7,505 bases of DNA from an uncultured bacterium (GCA_938003515.1 CALKYL010000357.1:1-7505), one strand, 5' to 3'. Positions 1-6,121 are shown, numbered from the stretch's first letter. A program made the numbers and translations. The notes: generated by a model from the sequence alone, not told the origin.

Positions 1-338
1 TGCGCGCCCTCTGCCGCCACGCCCACGCAGCCTGCGGCGGCCCCGGCGTCGGCGACGGCCGGGTCCAGAGCGGCCGGAGCGGCGCCGACCGGGCGCTGCC
101 AGCCGGACCGCACGGCGCCGAACGCGATCGCGGCGAACACACCGAAGATCGCCGCCGCGTGGAACTTGCGGGCTGCCGCCAGGGACAGCGCGGCGGCCGT
201 GAGCCAGCCGCAGGCCTGCACGGGAAAGCAGGCGAGCAGGTCGAGCGTCCAGTGCCAGCTGCTGCACCATGGCGCCACGGCGGCGAGGCACGCGGGCGCC
301 GCCAGCAGGATCACGACGTGGGTCCAGCGCACGCGCAC
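1..338 (-). CDS. Partial membrane protein, possible EEP-family (endonuclease/exonuclease/phosphatase) N-terminus
   Basis: Reading leftward from a GTG at 338 (a second GTG lies at 332), the frame stays open for 112 codons to the window edge, with strongly G/C third positions typical of real genes here. The product begins VRVRW and has three probable membrane helices at about residues 8-24, 31-53 and 61-77. Between them lies WHWTLDLLACFPVQ, which resembles the W-x-LDLL-x-x-F-x-x-Q stretch often seen in the membrane anchor of EEP-superfamily proteins (Mg-dependent phosphoesterases). A G-x-x-R-x-G-W turn and an Ala/Pro-rich linker follow. The catalytic domain would lie outside the window, so the family is an inference from the anchor only; an unrelated three-helix protein is possible. 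No ATG exists upstream in frame, so the start is a GTG or further upstream in a low-complexity Pro/Arg stretch. It is divergent from the acyl carrier protein gene. Confidence 0.5.
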   Translation of the reverse strand, partial: MRVRWTHVVILLAAPACLAAVAPWCSSWHWTLDLLACFPVQACGWLTAAALSLAAARKFHAAAIFGVFAAIAFGAVRSGWQRPVGAAPAALDPAVADAGAAAGCVGVAAEGA

Positions 339-534
339 CGGGCCGAGGATGCCGCGCGGCGGCGGCGGAGCAAGCCGTCGCCGCGGTGCGCGCCCGCGCG
401 AGCACCCCCGATGCGGCGCGGGCCGCGGCCGGCGCGATTCCGGAGCTGCCGTGCGGGCAGGAGCTTCCGAGCGTTCGCCCGGGCTCGCGCGCGCGCCCCG
501 CCGCGTCGCTGCACAGGCCGTGCGCGCGCGGGCA

Positions 535-562
535 TTGCCTCCGAGCGCGGCTCGGGCATGAT
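535..562 (+). promoter_or_regulatory. Candidate sigma70-type promoter for the acyl carrier protein gene
   Basis: TTGCCT (535-540) and CATGAT (557-562) are separated by 16 bp, each matching four of six consensus bases. Transcription would start near 569, giving a short leader before the ATG at 584. The spacer holds a perfect inverted repeat. In DNA this GC-rich such a match is suggestive only. Confidence 0.25.
541..555. repeat. Perfect inverted repeat CCGAGC-GCG-GCTCGG
   Basis: Six-base arms (541-546 and 550-555) flank a 3-base centre. It lies between the candidate -35 and -10 boxes in the divergent spacer, where a repressor site would be effective. There is no T-tract on either side, so it does not look like an intrinsic terminator. 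Confidence 0.4.
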
Positions 563-583
563 CTTCGGCCCGCTTCCGCGCCC

Positions 584-871
584 ATGTCGTCCGAGTCGAG
601 CCCAGAACGCCCCTACGCGCCCCGCCCGAACATCCTGCCGGAGATCCGCCGCTTCGTCGCAGACTGGTTCCGCGACGGCCGCGAGGAGGGCCTCGAGGAC
701 GACACCCCGCTCGTGACGTCGGGCATCGTCGACTCGGCCGGGGTGCTCGAGGTCGTCGAGTTCCTCGAGCGGCGGTTCGGCGTGCGCGTGCACGACACCG
801 ACATCTCGCTCGGAAATTGCAACACCCTGCGGGGCTTGACCCAGCTGGTGCGAAGTCGCATCTCCGCCTGA
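584..871 (+). CDS. Free-standing acyl carrier protein
   Basis: The product is 95 residues, the usual size of a single-domain acyl or peptidyl carrier protein. These carry a thioester-bound acyl or aminoacyl group on a 4'-phosphopantetheine arm and act in the cytoplasm. The attachment motif is GIVDS (residues 47-51), with Ser51 as the modified serine at the head of helix II, followed by an acidic helix (VLEVVEFLERRFGV, 54-67). A helix-I segment (about 18-30) and a C-terminal helix (about 82-94) complete the fold. The G-I-V/I-DS form and the later N-x-N/D-T/S-L segment are typical of stand-alone carrier proteins that pair with AMP-ligases in specialised pathways rather than of the housekeeping fatty acid AcpP (motif DSL). 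The ATG at 584 is chosen because upstream in-frame sequence is low-complexity Arg/Ala and lacks carrier-protein content; no clear Shine-Dalgarno precedes it. No partner enzyme is in the window, so the pathway is unknown. Confidence 0.85.
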   Translation: MSSESSPERPYAPRPNILPEIRRFVADWFRDGREEGLEDDTPLVTSGIVDSAGVLEVVEFLERRFGVRVHDTDISLGNCNTLRGLTQLVRSRISA

Positions 872-975
872 CGGGGCGGACCGGCCGCGGCGGCCCCTCC
901 GGCCCGGAACCGCGTGCCGGTACTCGCATCCATCCGGCGACCCGCTACCTTCTTTCGCCGCATCCCGGCCCGAAC

Positions 976-1155
976 GTGTCCGCCGTCCTGCTCCCGATCC
1001 TGGTCATCACCGTGCCCGTGCTCGCGATCGCCGTGCTCGCCATCGGCGGCCGTCGCCTCTCCGGGTCGTGCGGTGGTCTGAACCCGGACGGTTCGTGCCG
1101 GCGCTGCGGCAAGGCGGCCGGGGAACCCGAACCCGAAGGCGCGTGCCGCCGCTGA
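976..1155 (+). CDS. nqrM: NqrM-like (DUF539) Na+-NQR maturation protein
   Basis: The frame starting at GTG 976 encodes 59 residues: a single membrane helix (about 4-24), a basic stop (RR 26-27), then GSCGGL at 30-35 and further cysteines at 41, 44 and 57. Helix + basic pair + GSCGGL + Cys cluster is the plan of NqrM, a small membrane protein required for Na+-NQR maturation, thought to deliver iron to the NqrD/NqrE centre. One cysteine of NqrM (Cys33 in Vibrio, as I recall) is essential; Cys32 here is the likely counterpart. The protein is shorter than typical NqrM, and its second cluster reads SCRRCG rather than the usual C-x-C-x-x-x-C arrangement. In Vibrio and relatives nqrM follows apbE downstream of nqrF; here it precedes nqrA by 79 bp, on the same strand. 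The frame is open back to an ATG at 817, but that would overlap the carrier-protein gene by 55 bp and add a non-conserved leader. No strong ribosome binding site is visible before the GTG. Confidence 0.7.
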   Translation: MSAVLLPILVITVPVLAIAVLAIGGRRLSGSCGGLNPDGSCRRCGKAAGEPEPEGACRR

Positions 1156-1157
1156 CC

Positions 1158-1175
1158 GGCTCGCTCGAGCGAGCC
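1158..1175. repeat. 18-bp perfect palindrome between nqrM-like gene and nqrA
   Basis: GGCTCGCTCGAGCGAGCC begins 2 bp after the stop codon at 1153-1155. As RNA it folds into a 7-bp stem with a UCGA loop. There is no T-tract downstream, so it is not a standard intrinsic terminator. It could be a dimeric regulator site or a processing/stability hairpin in a shared transcript. Confidence 0.55.
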
Positions 1176-1213
1176 AGCCGCGGACGGGGCGCACGCGACG
1201 GTCGACCACAGGT

Positions 1214-1235
1214 CTGCTGACGGACTGCTGACGGA
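1214..1235 (+). repeat. 11-bp direct tandem repeat abutting the nqrA start codon
   Basis: CTGCTGACGGA occurs twice back to back (1214-1224, 1225-1235); the last A is the first base of the nqrA ATG. The first copy places ACGGA 10 bp before the ATG, a weak ribosome-binding match. The repeat probably arose by local duplication and may set the start-site spacing. Confidence 0.6.
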
Positions 1236-2596
1236 TGACGACCCACAAGATCAACAAGGGCTTGGATCTCCCGCTCGCGGGCGCGGCGGAGCGCGTGCTC
1301 GCGGACGCCGCGGAGCCGGCGCAGGTCGCCGTCGAGACGGCGGAGTTCCCGGGCATCAAGCCGAAGGTGCTGGTCAAGGAGGGCGACCGCGTCGAGACCG
1401 GCCAGCCGCTGTTCCTCAACAAGCTCGACCGCGACGTCGTCTGGTGTTCGCCGGCGACGGGCACGGTCGCGCGCATCGACTTCGGCGAGCGCCGCTACCT
1501 CCTGCGGGTGGTCGTCGACAACGACGCCGCGAACGGTGGCGCCGACGCGTTCGCCGACGTGCCGAACGCCGACGAGGCGCTCGCGTCGGGCGATCGCGCG
1601 CAGCTGGTCTCTGCGATCAAGGGCGCCGGGCTGTGGCCGCTGTTCAAGCAGCGCCCGCTCGGCAAGATGCCGACCGGCGACCGCGAGCCGGTGGCGATCT
1701 TCGTCAACGCGATGGACACGGCGCCGCTCGCCGCCGACCCCGCCTTCGCCGTGCACGGCCGCAAGGCCGACGTGCAGAAGGGCGTCGAGCTCCTGGCGAA
1801 GCTGACGTCGGGGCCGGTCTACCTGACGCTGCGCGCGGCGGGGGACCACCAGTCCGAGCTGCGCGACCTCGACGGCGTCGAGATCCACGAGTTCGACGGC
1901 CCGCATCCGGCGGGGCTCGTCGGCACGCACATCAGCCGCATCCGCCCGCTGAAGGGCAACGAGGTCGCCTGGGCGCTGTCGGTCGTCGACGTGGCGCGCC
2001 TCGGCGAGTGGGGCCGCACCGGACGCTACCCGGCCCACCAGGTCGTCGCCGTCGCCGGCAGCGAGGCGCCGGACCGCCGCTACTTCCGCTGCCGCCAGGG
2101 CGCCGCGGTCGCGACCTTCGGCGAGCCGGCGTCGAAGGACGTGCGCATCGTCAACGGCACCGTGCTGCACGGCCTCGCCGTCGACCGCGACGGCTTCCTG
2201 GGCTTCGGCGCGAAGACCGTGACGATCATGCCCGAGGGCACCGGGCGACGCGACCTGTTCGGCTGGCTGCTCCCGCAGTTCGGCAAGCTGAGCAACAGCC
2301 GCAGCGTGCTCAGCTGGCTCACGCCGAAGAAGGCGTACGAGGTCGACGCGCGGCTGCACGGCGGCCACCGCCCGATCGTCAACATCGGCGCCTGGGAGAA
2401 CGTCATGCCGCTCGACATCCTGCCGACGTTCCTCGTCCGCGCGATCCAGGCGAACGACATCGAGGAGGCCCTGAAGCTCGGCCTGCTCGAGGTCACCGAG
2501 GAGGACGTCGCGCTGTGCACTTTCGTCGATCCGTGCAAGATCGACGTCGGCGAGGTGATCCGTCAGGGCCTCGACATGTACGAGAAGGAAGGCTAG
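1235..2596 (+). CDS. nqrA: Na+-translocating NADH:quinone reductase subunit A
   Basis: NqrA is the peripheral, cytoplasmic-side subunit of Na+-NQR, implicated in quinone binding. The 453-residue product has normal family length. The N-terminus (KINKGLDLPLAGA, 5-17) is the family signature, followed by a biotinyl/lipoyl-like hammerhead (about 28-95) with PKVLVKEGDRVETGQPLF (43-60) and SPATGTV (72-78). The middle part includes HPAGLVGTHI (224-233), and the C-terminus has CTFVDPCKIDVGEVIRQGLD (428-447), both strongly conserved in the family. The ATG at 1235 is chosen because it begins just before the conserved KGLDLP block. The ribosome binding site is weak. It is first of six nqr genes and ends 3 bp before nqrB. 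It has no membrane segment. The identification rests on recalled family motifs and on the operon. Confidence 0.97.
   Translation: MTTHKINKGLDLPLAGAAERVLADAAEPAQVAVETAEFPGIKPKVLVKEGDRVETGQPLFLNKLDRDVVWCSPATGTVARIDFGERRYLLRVVVDNDAANGGADAFADVPNADEALASGDRAQLVSAIKGAGLWPLFKQRPLGKMPTGDREPVAIFVNAMDTAPLAADPAFAVHGRKADVQKGVELLAKLTSGPVYLTLRAAGDHQSELRDLDGVEIHEFDGPHPAGLVGTHISRIRPLKGNEVAWALSVVDVARLGEWGRTGRYPAHQVVAVAGSEAPDRRYFRCRQGAAVATFGEPASKDVRIVNGTVLHGLAVDRDGFLGFGAKTVTIMPEGTGRRDLFGWLLPQFGKLSNSRSVLSWLTPKKAYEVDARLHGGHRPIVNIGAWENVMPLDILPTFLVRAIQANDIEEALKLGLLEVTEEDVALCTFVDPCKIDVGEVIRQGLDMYEKEG
2585..2592 (+). promoter_or_regulatory. Shine-Dalgarno AAGGAAGG deciding the nqrB GTG start
   Basis: AAGGAAGG lies inside the last codons of nqrA, 7 bp before the GTG at 2600. 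It supports that GTG as the nqrB start and implies coupled translation of nqrA and nqrB. Confidence 0.75.
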
Positions 2597-2599
2597 GCC

Positions 2600-3901
2600 G
2601 TGCAGTTCCTACGCAATCTGGTCGACAAGCAGCGCAAGCTCTACGCGGAGAAGGACAGCCGCTTCCGCAAGCTGTGGCCGCTGTTCGACGCGTTCGAGAC
2701 GTTCCTGTTCGCGCCGGACCACCGCACCAGCCGCGCGCGCGTGCACGTGCGCGATTACGTCGACCTCAAGCGCGTGATGAACAACGTCATCCTCGCGCTG
2801 GTGCCGTGCCTGTTGTGGTCCTTCTGGAACAACGGCGCGATGCACTTCGAGGCGGTCGCCGGCATGGTCGAGGCCGGCCGCATGACGGCGGACGGCTACA
2901 CGAACGGCTGGCTGCAGTCGATCTTCCCGCCGGACGTCGCGTCGCCGAGCGCCTTCGACACGGTGGTGTTCGGCCTGCAGCGCATGCTGCCGCTGCTGAT
3001 CGTCAGCTACGGCGTCGGCCTCGGCATCGAGATGCTCTTCTCGGTGATCCGCGGCGAGGAGGTCAGCGAGGGCTACCTCGTCTCGGGCATGCTCGTCGCG
3101 CTGATCGTGCCCGCGTCGACCCCGCTGTGGCAGCTCGCGATCGGCGTCGCCTTCGCGGTGATCCTCGGCAAGGAGGTGTTCGGCGGCACCGGCATGAACA
3201 TCTTCAACGTCGCGCTGATGGTGCGCGCGTTCCTGTTCTTCGCGTTCCCGGCGCAGATGTCGGGCGACACGGTCTGGGTCGCGGGCAACGACTCGCTCGC
3301 CGGCGTGCCGGGCAACCTGATCGACGGCTACTCGCAGCCGACGCCGCTCGCGGTCGCCAAGGAGGCGGCCCGGGTCGGCCAGGACGCGAGCATGGCGCTC
3401 ACCGCCTACCAGGACGGCTCCTACTCCTACGTCGACCTGTTCTTCGGCAACGTGCCGGGCAGCGCCGGCTCGACGAGCAAGTTCTGCATCCTGCTCGGCG
3501 CGTTCTGGATCGTCTTCACCGGCGTCGGCAGCTGGCGGACGATGGTCGGCGGCGCGCTGGGCCTGCTGGGCGCGGCCTTCCTCGTGCCGATCCTGGCCGA
3601 GGCCGGCGGCCTCGTCCCCGACGCGGGCGTGCACCTCACCGGCTGGGAGCACCTGATCTGCGGCGGCTTCCTGTTCGGCATCGTCTTCATGGCGACCGAC
3701 CCCGTGTCGAGCCCGGAGACGGACCGGGGCAAGTGGGTCTACGGCGTCCTGATCGGCGTCGTGACGATCCTGGTGCGCATGATCAACCCGGCGTATCCGG
3801 AGGGCGTCATGCTCGCGATCCTGCTGCTCAACGCCTTCGCTCCGACCATCGACCACTTCGTCGTCGCCGCCAACATCAAGCGGAGGCTGGCCCGCGCATG
3901 A
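2600..3901 (+). CDS. nqrB: Na+-translocating NADH:quinone reductase subunit B (flavoprotein, membrane)
   Basis: NqrB is the large membrane subunit (ten helices in known structures). It carries one FMN linked to a threonine and riboflavin, and is central to Na+ transfer and quinone reduction. The 433-residue product is slightly longer than the Vibrio protein. Recognisable blocks are an amphipathic N-terminus (LVDKQRKLYAEKDSRFRKLW, 7-26), SYGVGLGIEMLF (136-147), a long stretch including GKEVFGGTGMNIFN (190-203) and RAFLFFAFPAQMSGD (209-223), MATDPVSSPETDRGKW (364-379), and the end NPAYPEGVMLAILLLNAFAP (396-415). The FMN-accepting threonine should be Thr248. Its motif reads DGYSQPT (242-248), whereas the usual ApbE target is D-x-x-S/T-G-A-T, so Gly and Ala are replaced by Gln and Pro. 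The gene starts with GTG and its stop overlaps the nqrC start by 4 bp (ATGA). Confidence 0.97.
   Translation: MQFLRNLVDKQRKLYAEKDSRFRKLWPLFDAFETFLFAPDHRTSRARVHVRDYVDLKRVMNNVILALVPCLLWSFWNNGAMHFEAVAGMVEAGRMTADGYTNGWLQSIFPPDVASPSAFDTVVFGLQRMLPLLIVSYGVGLGIEMLFSVIRGEEVSEGYLVSGMLVALIVPASTPLWQLAIGVAFAVILGKEVFGGTGMNIFNVALMVRAFLFFAFPAQMSGDTVWVAGNDSLAGVPGNLIDGYSQPTPLAVAKEAARVGQDASMALTAYQDGSYSYVDLFFGNVPGSAGSTSKFCILLGAFWIVFTGVGSWRTMVGGALGLLGAAFLVPILAEAGGLVPDAGVHLTGWEHLICGGFLFGIVFMATDPVSSPETDRGKWVYGVLIGVVTILVRMINPAYPEGVMLAILLLNAFAPTIDHFVVAANIKRRLARA
3882..3886 (+). promoter_or_regulatory. Shine-Dalgarno GGAGG for nqrC
   Basis: GGAGG lies within the nqrB 3' end, 11 bp before the nqrC ATG, a slightly long but usable spacing. 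With the ATGA overlap it suggests translational coupling. Confidence 0.5.
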
Positions 3902-4653
3902 CAAACGTCAACACCAACTCGTACACGATGGTCTTCGCGGTCGCCGTGTGCGTCGTGATGAGCACCGTGCTCGCGCTGCTCGCCAACGTGCTCCGGCCGA
4001 TCCAGGACGCGTCCGCCGAGTTCGACCGGCAGAAGAACGTCATGATGGCGGCCGGGCTGATCGAGCGCGGCGACCCCCGCCCGCGCGCCGAGCTGGAGCA
4101 GCTCTACAAGGACCGCGTCGACGAGCGCGTCGTCGACACGCGCACCGGGGACGTCGTGCCCGGCAAGACCGCGGCCGACATTAAGGCGCTGAACGAGCAG
4201 GCCGCGGCCGAGGACCCGACGGCAGGCAAGCCGTTCCGCGTCGTGGCGATGGCCAAGGACGAACGGCAGCAGCTCGACGCGATCGTGCTGCCGGTCTCGG
4301 GCAAGGGCCTGTGGAGCACCCTCTACGGCTACCTCGCGCTCGAGTCGGACGGCGACACCGTGCGCGGCATCACCTTCTACAAGCACGGCGAGACGCCGGG
4401 CCTCGGCGGCGAAGTCGAGAACCCGCAGTGGACCGCGATGTGGGAGGGCAAACAGATCCTCGGCGAGGGCGGCGAGCTGGTGTCGATCACCGTCAAGAAG
4501 GGCAAGGTCGACCCGAGCATCGCGAAGGAGAAGCGCCACTACGTCGACGGCCTCGCCGGCGCGACGATCACCAGCAACGGCGTCACGAAGTTCGTGCGCA
4601 ACGACCTCGAGACGTTCCGCCCCTACCTCGCCAGCGTGGCCCAGAAGAACTGA
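3898..4653 (+). CDS. nqrC: Na+-translocating NADH:quinone reductase subunit C (covalent FMN)
   Basis: NqrC has one N-terminal membrane helix and a periplasmic FMN-binding domain that passes electrons within Na+-NQR. The 251-residue product begins MTNVNTNSYTMVF, matching the family, with a helix at about 11-32. The FMN-binding domain runs from about 112 to 250, with GLWSTLYGYLAL (137-148), the TPGLGGEV block (166-173) and the flavinylation site DGLAGAT (217-223), followed by ITSNGV. FMN should be ester-linked to Thr223 by ApbE. The residue before GAT is Ala220 where many homologues have Ser. A charged insert (about 60-110) separates helix and domain. The start overlaps the nqrB stop. The frame is open far upstream, but only as a shadow of nqrA and nqrB. 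Confidence 0.96.
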   Translation: MTNVNTNSYTMVFAVAVCVVMSTVLALLANVLRPIQDASAEFDRQKNVMMAAGLIERGDPRPRAELEQLYKDRVDERVVDTRTGDVVPGKTAADIKALNEQAAAEDPTAGKPFRVVAMAKDERQQLDAIVLPVSGKGLWSTLYGYLALESDGDTVRGITFYKHGETPGLGGEVENPQWTAMWEGKQILGEGGELVSITVKKGKVDPSIAKEKRHYVDGLAGATITSNGVTKFVRNDLETFRPYLASVAQKN

Positions 4654-4705
4654 GCAACACCGCAGAGCTGGGCAACACTGCAGAACCGAGCAACACCGGA
4701 GATCG
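4652..4705 (+). repeat. Three 18-bp tandem repeats forming the nqrC-nqrD junction
   Basis: The units are GAGCAACACCGCAGAGCT (4652-4669), GGGCAACACTGCAGAACC (4670-4687) and GAGCAACACCGGAGATCG (4688-4705). All share the core GCAACAC followed by a purine-rich GCAGA/GGAGA. The array overlaps the last two bases of the nqrC stop and ends 2 bp before the nqrD ATG. In unit 3, GGAG (4698-4701) is the nqrD Shine-Dalgarno at 6-bp spacing; the earlier copies carry weaker versions at the same phase. Confidence 0.8.
4698..4701 (+). promoter_or_regulatory. Shine-Dalgarno GGAG for nqrD within repeat unit 3
   Basis: GGAG stands 6 bp before the nqrD ATG at 4708 and supports this start. It differs from units 1 and 2 of the surrounding repeat by the change that creates GGAG. 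Confidence 0.65.
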
Positions 4706-4707
4706 AC

Positions 4708-5367
4708 ATGACCGCTACCACGACCCCGGAGACGACCGCCGCGCCGCTGTTCGGCGCCGACGAGAAGAAGGCGGTGTTGGACCCGCTGTGGGACAACAAC
4801 CCGATCGCGCTGCAGGTGCTCGGCATCTGCTCGGCGCTGGCGGTGACGACGCGTCTCGACGCGTCGATCGTCATGGGCATCGGCGTGATCGCCGTCTGCG
4901 CGGTCGCCAACACGATCATCTCGCTCCTGCGCAACCTGATCCCGAGCAAGATCCGGATCATCGTGCAGCTGGTGGTCGTGTCGGGCGCCGTGATCGTCGT
5001 CGACCAGGTGCTGCGCGCCTATTACTACGACCTCGCCAAGCAGCTGTCGGTGTTCATCGGCCTGATCATCACCAACTGCATCGTCATGGGCCGGCTCGAG
5101 GCCTACGCGATGGGCAACCCGCCGTGGCGCAGCTTCCTCGACGGCGTCGGCAACGGGCTCGGCTACGCATGGATCATCTGCGTCGTCGGCGCGATCCGCG
5201 AGATCTTCGGGTCGGGCAAGCTGCTCGGCGTGCAGGTCGTGCCGCAGGCGCTCTACGAGGCCGGCTACGTCAACAACGGCCTGATGGTGCTCGCGCCCGG
5301 CGCGTTCATCCTGCTCGGGGTGATCGTCTGGGTGCAGCGCGCGATCTCGGGCTACGTCGAGAAGTGA
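4708..5367 (+). CDS. nqrD: Na+-translocating NADH:quinone reductase subunit D
   Basis: NqrD is a six-helix membrane subunit that pairs with NqrE in opposite orientation. Each gives two cysteines to an intramembrane 2Fe-2S centre that relays electrons from NqrF toward NqrC. The 219-residue product has the family start [20 protein letters not shown] (25-44). The two expected cysteines are Cys41 (GICSAL) and Cys124 (ITNCIVMGR). Further conserved blocks are [17 protein letters not shown] (68-84) and [20 protein letters not shown] (134-153). It is about ten residues longer than Vibrio NqrD because of a Thr/Ala-rich N-terminus ([13 protein letters not shown]). The start is supported by GGAG 6 bp upstream. 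NqrD is related to RnfE of the RNF complex, but the full nqrA-F context settles the assignment. Confidence 0.96.
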   Translation: MTATTTPETTAAPLFGADEKKAVLDPLWDNNPIALQVLGICSALAVTTRLDASIVMGIGVIAVCAVANTIISLLRNLIPSKIRIIVQLVVVSGAVIVVDQVLRAYYYDLAKQLSVFIGLIITNCIVMGRLEAYAMGNPPWRSFLDGVGNGLGYAWIICVVGAIREIFGSGKLLGVQVVPQALYEAGYVNNGLMVLAPGAFILLGVIVWVQRAISGYVEK

Positions 5368-5395
5368 TGCCGCGAGAAGCCAAGGCTCCGCAAGC

Positions 5396-5400
5396 GAGGA
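5396..5400 (+). promoter_or_regulatory. Shine-Dalgarno GAGGA for nqrE
   Basis: GAGGA ends 7 bp before the ATG at 5408. It supports this start over an internal one, which matters because it gives NqrE an unusual N-terminal extension. Confidence 0.6.
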
Positions 5401-5407
5401 CCCACCG

Positions 5408-6076
5408 ATGATCTCCACCTTCCTGTTCGACGCGATCGCGGCCCTTCCCCAGCAGGACGTCGCCGGCCTCCAGGAGCCGAGCTACCTCGGCATCCTGCTG
5501 AAGTCGATCTTCGTCGAGAACATCCTGCTGGCGTTCTTCCTCGGCATGTGCAGCTACCTCGCGGTCAGCAAGCGTGTCGACAGCTCGGTCGGCCTCGGCA
5601 TCGCCGTGATCTTCGTGCTCGGGCTGACGGTGCCGCTCAACTGGGTCATCCAGCGGTTCGTGCTCGAGCCGGGCGCGCTCGCCTGGGCCGGCATCCCGGA
5701 CTCGGACCTGAGCTACCTGCAGTTCCTGACCTTCATCGCGACGATCGCAGCGGCCGTGCAGATCGTCGAGATGGCGGTCGACAAGTTCAGCCCGAAGCTC
5801 TACGCGGCGCTCGGCATCTTCCTGCCGCTGATCGCCGTCAACTGCGCGATCCTCGGCAGCTCCCTGTTCATGGTCGAGCGCAACTACACGTTCACGCAGT
5901 CCGTCGTGTTCGGCATCGGTTCCGGCACGGGCTGGCTGCTCGCGATCGTCAGCATGGCCGCGATCCGGTGGAAGCTGCGCACGGCGCACATCCCGGGGCC
6001 GCTCAAGGGCCTCGGCATCACGTTCATCACGACCGGCCTGATCGCGATGGCCTTCATGACCTTCAGCGGCATCTGA
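5408..6076 (+). CDS. nqrE: Na+-translocating NADH:quinone reductase subunit E
   Basis: NqrE is the partner of NqrD: six membrane helices and two cysteines for the shared intramembrane 2Fe-2S centre. The core is clear: [20 protein letters not shown] (31-50) with Cys48, then [20 protein letters not shown], and [19 protein letters not shown] (137-155) with Cys146, ending in a short hydrophobic helix. The 222-residue product is about 20 residues longer than typical NqrE (near 200). The extra part is a hydrophobic N-terminus followed by a Gln/Pro-rich link ([15 protein letters not shown], 12-26). No ATG or GTG lies between Met1 and the conserved core, and GAGGA precedes the ATG at 5408, so the extension looks real. 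RnfA is the related RNF subunit; the neighbours assign this one to NQR. Confidence 0.95.
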   Translation: MISTFLFDAIAALPQQDVAGLQEPSYLGILLKSIFVENILLAFFLGMCSYLAVSKRVDSSVGLGIAVIFVLGLTVPLNWVIQRFVLEPGALAWAGIPDSDLSYLQFLTFIATIAAAVQIVEMAVDKFSPKLYAALGIFLPLIAVNCAILGSSLFMVERNYTFTQSVVFGIGSGTGWLLAIVSMAAIRWKLRTAHIPGPLKGLGITFITTGLIAMAFMTFSGI

Positions 6077-6121
6077 CCGGCGGGCGCAGCCGAAGCTCCC
6101 CGACGACCGCACGACCGAGAC

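Noticed and set aside
159..793. Several overlapping open frames on both strands in the left part of the window
   Set aside because: They have Arg/Ala-rich low-complexity products and conflict with the divergent membrane gene (3-338) and the carrier protein (584-871), which have better codon use and recognisable features.
836..864. TTGACC box near the end of the carrier-protein gene as a promoter for the NqrM-like gene
   Set aside because: No acceptable -10 box occurs at 16-18 bp spacing; the best candidate matches only two bases.
883..895. GGCCG-CGG-CGGCC hairpin after the carrier-protein gene as a terminator
   Set aside because: The stem is only 5 bp, there is no T-tract, and such strings arise easily in this base composition.
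817..975. ATG at 817 as the start of the NqrM-like gene (112 residues)
   Set aside because: It would overlap the carrier-protein gene by 55 bp and add a leader with no recognisable content. The GTG at 976 leads directly into the membrane helix, as in NqrM.
1444..3897. Long open + frame that joins into nqrC and would give a 1069-residue protein
   Set aside because: The part before 3898 is an Arg/Ala/Pro-rich out-of-frame shadow of nqrA and nqrB. Only the part from the ATG at 3898 has family content.
4708..6076. nqrD and nqrE as RNF genes (rnfE, rnfA)
   Set aside because: The two systems share these homologous subunits, but nqrA, nqrB, nqrC and nqrF of NQR type surround them and no RnfB or RnfC is present.
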